NCBI RefSeq assembly: GCF_000147335.1
Contig: NC_014501.1
Coordinates: 3,222,300-3,286,299 of the forward strand
From: Gloeothece verrucosa PCC 7822
GTDB lineage: Bacteria; Cyanobacteriota; Cyanobacteriia; Cyanobacteriales; Microcystaceae
Length of the DNA stretch: 64,000 nt
Reading direction: 5' to 3'
Part shown: one piece after another, positions 60,656 to 64,000 of the stretch
How the letters are laid out: every line of letters begins with the position of its first letter
Position numbering within the stretch: the first letter of the stretch is position 1
Position numbers and translations under genes: made by a program
The notes under the pieces: model-generated
What the model saw: only the letters and a program-made list of their open reading frames with translations
What the model was told of the DNA's origin: nothing
Databases searched by the model: none

Positions 60656-61981
60656 ATGGTCAACATTTTGGGTTTAGATGTTGGTCGAAATTTTGCTGTG
60701 GGCATAATTTTGACCGAATTCCCTAATAACATTAAACGCTATTTCAATCAGCATCGTAAAGACTTTATGCGGCTTAAACCCGTATCCCATCTATCTCAAA
60801 AGCTTATTGAGAAAGGATTTAAGGATTTTAATTATTTAGAGCAGCTAACAATTGACGGGATTGTACTAGAGCCGACGGGAATGTGGTACTCAAGCATTTG
60901 GGTCGCCTGGGCAAACTATTATCACATCCCGGTTTACTGGGTGGGTCATGCCGATCTAAGTAAGTCAAGGGGACATTATGGGTTTACCAATAAAAGCGAT
61001 GAACATGATGCACTGACCTTAGCGTCCGTGTATTTTGACCCGACCTGGATCGATGAGTTTGACCGAAAGAAGTGGTTGACTTTCTACACTTCGGAAATAT
61101 TGACCATCCGTCGTCTATACCTTGATATCCTTCAATGTGAAAAACTCCGCACGGCTAACGTCAACGGGAACCGCCAGCGACTATCACTAGAATTTCCCGA
61201 AGCTTCAGACCAACGGATAGAAATTTCCGAAAAAAAAGGCTTTTCCCCTTTCTGGGGTTGGCTGGCTGGGGATTACTCCTATACTTGGGCTAACAGAAGA
61301 TATGAGGAGAGTAGTGCTAAGAGGCTGGGTATTCCCATTTCAAGACTAAGTCGCCTCAAGGCGAAACACATCACCGATTTAGAGTTAATCATCACACACA
61401 ACTTAAGTGAACTGAAAGAGCAATTGAATAATAATCAAGAGTTTCAAGATTGCCTAAAAGTTTTCAATCTTTTTAGTTTCGGCTTTGACAATTGCATATT
61501 GTTATTAATTCAGTGCTACCCATTCAAGAAATTTCTAATCGAGGGTAAACAGTGGATTGAGTGGATAGAGCATGAAAAGGATGGTAAATGGAAAAGAAAA
61601 AAGGTAAACCATAGCTTAAGGCAATTCCAAGCTTACTTGGGATTGGCTTATAGTTATGAGCAGTCAGGGGACAAGAATAAGAAAAAGTTTCACGGTTCGT
61701 CCATGTGTAGAGCAAAGCTCTTTATGTGGGTAACGAGCGTAGTTCTTAAGGGTTTTAAAACAAATTACCAAGACCTGATCGACGATCCTAAATTGACTAA
61801 TGACGAGATTGACGAATTTACTATTGAGTATCCCAACATTAAAGGAGAATTAGGGAACATGATCGCAAAGAAGACTCTAAAGATTTACCGCGCTGGGGTC
61901 AGGGGGAATGACATTCAAACTCGATTACTGTTTTATGTTACCCGTCTCTTGTTCCAGGAGTTGTTAAAAGAAATTAGTTAG
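60656..61981 (+). CDS. IS110-like DEDD recombinase/transposase, divergent
   Basis: 441 aa. The N-terminal RuvC-like domain has the DEDD tetrad: ILGLDVGRN (Asp8), GIVLEPTGMWY (Glu72) and TNKSDEHDALTLA (Asp115, Asp118). The C-terminal Transposase_20-like part has FNLFSFGFDNCILLLIQCYP, RQFQAYLGLAYSYEQSGD and FHGSSMCRAKLFMW, placing the probable serine nucleophile at Ser337. The linker between the domains is long, and the usual IPGIG segment is unrecognisable, so it is a distant member. It could mobilise itself or the whole 49-62 kb block. Confidence 0.75.
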   Translation: MVNILGLDVGRNFAVGIILTEFPNNIKRYFNQHRKDFMRLKPVSHLSQKLIEKGFKDFNYLEQLTIDGIVLEPTGMWYSSIWVAWANYYHIPVYWVGHADLSKSRGHYGFTNKSDEHDALTLASVYFDPTWIDEFDRKKWLTFYTSEILTIRRLYLDILQCEKLRTANVNGNRQRLSLEFPEASDQRIEISEKKGFSPFWGWLAGDYSYTWANRRYEESSAKRLGIPISRLSRLKAKHITDLELIITHNLSELKEQLNNNQEFQDCLKVFNLFSFGFDNCILLLIQCYPFKKFLIEGKQWIEWIEHEKDGKWKRKKVNHSLRQFQAYLGLAYSYEQSGDKNKKKFHGSSMCRAKLFMWVTSVVLKGFKTNYQDLIDDPKLTNDEIDEFTIEYPNIKGELGNMIAKKTLKIYRAGVRGNDIQTRLLFYVTRLLFQELLKEIS

Positions 61982-62025
61982 AATAAAGGGCAAGGGGTAA
62001 GTCGGCAAGGCAAGATTATGTAACC

Positions 62026-62166
62026 ATGCACCCCTTTCTCCTTAAGCCTTTTTTCCTGTGTTTACTGTTCTTAGCATATTGCAGCGCCAATTGGGATGCT
62101 TTTTATTCTGAGCTAAATTTCGCGGCTGTGCAGCAGTCGTCAAGTCACTATAGGATGATGATTTAA
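62026..62166 (+). CDS. Possible small lipoprotein (46 aa)
   Basis: MHPFLLKPFFLCLLFLAYCS, then a short tail ending RMMI. The hydrophobic start followed by LAYC-S fits a lipobox with Cys19. It lies just after the DEDD gene. Small lipoproteins of this size serve as lysis or entry-exclusion proteins on mobile elements, but the support here is only the signal sequence, and chance is possible. Confidence 0.3.
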   Translation: MHPFLLKPFFLCLLFLAYCSANWDAFYSELNFAAVQQSSSHYRMMI

Positions 62167-62231
62167 ATCACACCATTTAGTAGTAGCACTAGCTTATTCT
62201 AGAATGATGGAATTATTATTTTAGTAAATTT

Positions 62232-62582
62232 ATGAATTCTACCTCTGAAAGGCGTATAGTAAAACGAACTGTAGCCTTTTGTCAAGTTCTAGATTTAGAC
62301 CATAATTTTTTAGGAATTACTTTTGATTTAACCTTGGAAGGAATTTGCCTAAGCCTTCCTAATTCCTTTTCATCAGAAATAAATTTTTTTGTAATTCTTA
62401 AACCTACTCATGCTGACAACATCCCAGAAGTTATTATTAAAGTTCAGCCTATATGGCGAAAAAAAAATCATTCTGAATATGATGAAATTGGAGGAAAAAT
62501 TATTCAGATTTGGCCAGAAGATATTTTTAAAGCTTTATTGATTTATTACGAAAAAGGAGGCCCCTGTGGATTAATCGCATAA
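62232..62582 (+). CDS. PilZ domain protein
   Basis: 116 aa. The start TSERRIVKRTVAF fits the PilZ RxxxR motif, followed by FDLTLEGICLSLP at the place of the (D/N)xSxxG motif and IKVQPIWRKK...DEIGGKIIQI strands. PilZ domains bind cyclic di-GMP; the second motif is degenerate (Thr-Leu-Glu-Gly), so binding is uncertain. Ordinary chromosomal gene to the right of the mobile block. Confidence 0.7.
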   Translation: MNSTSERRIVKRTVAFCQVLDLDHNFLGITFDLTLEGICLSLPNSFSSEINFFVILKPTHADNIPEVIIKVQPIWRKKNHSEYDEIGGKIIQIWPEDIFKALLIYYEKGGPCGLIA

Positions 62583-62819
62583 CCAAAATTTAAAAATGCT
62601 ATCCTCTCGATACAGGGATAATTAAATTATATTACGCTTATTATTATTTTTTTAACTGCTCTCTTCGTTTTCGGATCACAGAAGATTACACGGGATTTAA
62701 AATTAAGATTTGTTAAAATAACTTGACTAGAAAGATTTGATCGGATTTTTTTGAGTAATAATAAAAATAGGCAAAAGCTTAAGCCAAAAAATATTAGGCT
62801 GATCAGGAGGTGAGCTTTA

Positions 62820-63043
62820 TGAAAAAATTAACCACTTCCTTGAGTTTGGAATCTATTAAAGAAGAAGCCCGTTTTCTCATCGCTACCGGCTGCTTAGAGC
62901 GTCGAAAGCCTCTTTTATGTTTGTGTGAATACATTCCTTGTCGTGAGTGGGTAGAACTTGAATGTGAGTTGGAAAGAAATGATTTTTTACTTAGAGATTC
63001 CATTGCAGATTTAGTCGAGTCAGAAACCTGGGACGAGGATTGA
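62820..63043 (+). CDS. DUF4327 family protein
   Basis: 74 aa from the ATG at 62820, with AGGAGG eight bases upstream. It matches the cyanobacterial DUF4327 pattern: LESIKEEARFLIATGCLERR, LCLCEYIPCREWVELECELE, RNDFLLRDSIADLVESETWD. Function unknown. The following gene starts 69 bp later. Confidence 0.85.
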
Positions 63044-63111
63044 TTTTTTTTATTAACTTTTTTTTAATTAGGCTCATTCGTTCATTTTTTCAACTAAAAG
63101 GAATAAATAAA

Positions 63112-63525
63112 ATGGCTAAGTTACAAAATAAAATTGTTACTTTATGGACGATTTTTTTACTAGGGACTTTGTTTCATACCCAACTTGGATTAATGCCGCT
63201 CTTTCATGGTCAAACTATAGTCCACAGCCATGAAGCGGGTTCTATATCTTGGATTTTGTGGTTAATGTTGTTATTTTTTCTCTTGCCTATGCTGGCTATG
63301 ATAGGTTGTATCTTCAATGAATCCCATAGATATCGAGTTGTCCATTTTGGGTTAACCGTTATTTATTCAGTCTTGAACTTGACTCATTTAGTTATGGATT
63401 TGTTTGTTACTCCCATTGCTTGGTATCAAATTGCTTTAATGGCTATTCTATTTGGCATTGGCTTAATTCTTAATATTGTCGCTTATCAATGGATGAAAAA
63501 GCATTCTTTAGTTTCCTATGTTTAA
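63112..63525 (+). CDS. Four-helix membrane protein (hypothetical)
   Basis: 137 aa from the ATG at 63112 (AAAAGGA upstream). Four hydrophobic segments: VTLWTIFLLGTLFHTQLGL, SISWILWLMLLFFLLPMLAM, LTVIYSVLNLTHLVMDLFV, IALMAILFGIGLILNIVAYQ. Several His lie at membrane edges (LFHTQ, FHGQTIVHSHEAG), which could bind haem or metal. No family recognised. Converges with psbA across a terminator. Confidence 0.7.
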   Translation: MAKLQNKIVTLWTIFLLGTLFHTQLGLMPLFHGQTIVHSHEAGSISWILWLMLLFFLLPMLAMIGCIFNESHRYRVVHFGLTVIYSVLNLTHLVMDLFVTPIAWYQIALMAILFGIGLILNIVAYQWMKKHSLVSYV

Positions 63526-63542
63526 GTTTTGCTATAAAAGCC

Positions 63543-63574
63543 AAAAGCGCCCCCATATTGCAGAGGACGCTTTT
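63543..63574. terminator. Bidirectional terminator between membrane-protein gene and psbA
   Basis: AAAAGCG (63543-63549) and CGCTTTT (63568-63574) with further C/G pairing inside; T-runs on either strand. It serves psbA from the right and possibly the membrane-protein gene from the left. Confidence 0.75.
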
Positions 63575-63599
63575 TAGTAATTATTCAGTTTTTGGAACC

Positions 63600-64000
63600 T
63601 TAGCCATTGATAGAAGGAGCAATCATCTGCTCTGCACTAGCTAAGTCTAAGGGGAAGTTGTGAGCGTTGCGCTCGTGCATTACTTCGAAACCTAAGTTAG
63701 CGCGGTTTAATACATCAGCCCAGGTGCTAATTACACGACCTTGAGAATCAAGGATAGACTGGTTGAAGTTGAATCCGTTGAGGTTGAAGGCCATGGTAGA
63801 GATTCCCATTGCGGTGAACCAGATACCGATTACAGGCCATGCACCGAGGAAGAAGTGTAAGCTGCGGCTGTTGTTGAAGGACGCATATTGGAAGATTAAA
63901 CGTCCGAAGTATCCGTGAGCGGCTACGATGTTGTAGGTTTCTTCTTCTTGTCCGAACTTGTAACCATAGTTTTGAGACTCAACTTCAGTTGTTTCACGAA
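63600..64000 (-). CDS. psbA: Photosystem II D1 protein, C-terminal part (partial)
   Basis: Leftward frame open to the window edge, stop at 63600. It shows [60 protein letters not shown] and the C-terminal [21 protein letters not shown] cut before [12 protein letters not shown], the processed tail. These cover helices D (end) and E and the Mn4Ca ligands (His332, Glu333, His337, Asp342 and Ala344 in D1 numbering). The N-terminal two thirds lie outside the window. Confidence 0.98.
   Translation of the reverse strand, partial: RETTEVESQNYGYKFGQEEETYNIVAAHGYFGRLIFQYASFNNSRSLHFFLGAWPVIGIWFTAMGISTMAFNLNGFNFNQSILDSQGRVISTWADVLNRANLGFEVMHERNAHNFPLDLASAEQMIAPSING

Larger units (their letters stand above)
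49225..62166. mobile_element. Putative integrated virus-like or plasmid-like element (borders approximate)
   Basis: The block differs from its surroundings: about 24 mostly unrecognised genes arranged as a leftward operon (49.2-55.1 kb) and a rightward set (57.4-60.3 kb), with a tyrosine recombinase in the middle, a DEDD recombinase at the right end and a secreted muralytic enzyme at the left. Densely overlapping small genes with ATGA and TGATG junctions are typical of phages and plasmids. I see no terminase, portal, tail, relaxase, replication initiator or Zot-like ATPase that I recognise. No flanking direct repeat was found by eye, so the borders are estimates. Confidence 0.5.

Noticed and set aside
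1-64000. tRNA, rRNA, CRISPR arrays or diversity-generating retroelement
   Set aside because: I looked for these by eye on both strands and saw none; a tRNAscan/Infernal run would settle it.

Overview
The window comes from a unicellular cyanobacterium. The evidence is a ccmM-ccmN / rbcL-rbcX-rbcS carbon-fixation block at the left edge, psbA (photosystem II D1) at the right edge, hemA and a class II fructose/sedoheptulose bisphosphatase in between, cyanobacterial families (DUF29, DUF4327, DUF4359, Mo-nitrogenase C-terminal domain, many Uma2 genes), scattered GCGATCGC (HIP1) octamers and typical cyanobacterial dispersed palindromes. Form 1B Rubisco plus ccmMN fits a Gloeothece/Cyanothece/Microcystis-type genome; I cannot fix the species from sequence alone.

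Layout. 1-3.97 kb: end of ccmM, ccmN, a long leader, then rbcL-rbcX-rbcS and a terminator. 4.0-14.7 kb: an accessory zone with an Uma2 nuclease gene, a decayed helicase-nuclease and a frameshifted companion, a tandem DUF433-DUF29 family whose fourth copy is cut off beside a MITE-like element, an IS630 copy needing a -1 frameshift, an AIM24-like gene, a membrane-anchored TAP-type hydrolase and a gene remnant. 14.8-30.98 kb: mltA, a secreted beta-helix/RTX protein, small conserved cyanobacterial genes, hemA, glpX, a histidine kinase and two tandem O-GlcNAc-transferase-like (GT41) genes. 31.2-37 kb: two almost identical type IV pilins, a third pilin, a membrane-anchored protein and an O-antigen-ligase-like membrane protein with a TPR-like tail; together with the GT41 pair this looks like a pilin or surface-glycan modification locus. 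37.3-49.0 kb: sugar kinase, Uma2, galT, transglutaminase-like protein, a complete IS200/IS605 element (tnpA + tnpB), xseA-xseB, NTF2-like protein, methyltransferase, a deacetylase/phosphodiester-glycosidase fusion and small genes.

49.2-62.2 kb is the most unusual part: a compact block of mostly unrecognised genes that looks like an integrated mobile element or virus-like plasmid. A leftward operon (55.1 to 49.2 kb) encodes a duplicated-domain protein, a large proline-rich protein, several 46-267 aa proteins and an exported GH19/lysozyme-like enzyme. A catalytic-domain-only tyrosine recombinase and a repeat-containing protein lie in the middle. A rightward operon (57.4-59.5 kb) holds nine tightly packed small genes. 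Two more genes follow, the second flanked by two copies of a 52-nt hairpin with a GAAA loop. At the right end is a divergent IS110-like DEDD recombinase preceded by a roughly 275-nt strongly structured non-coding stretch, which is the best candidate here for a guide/bridge-type RNA.

62.2-64 kb returns to ordinary chromosome: a PilZ protein, DUF4327, a membrane protein, and psbA running off the end.
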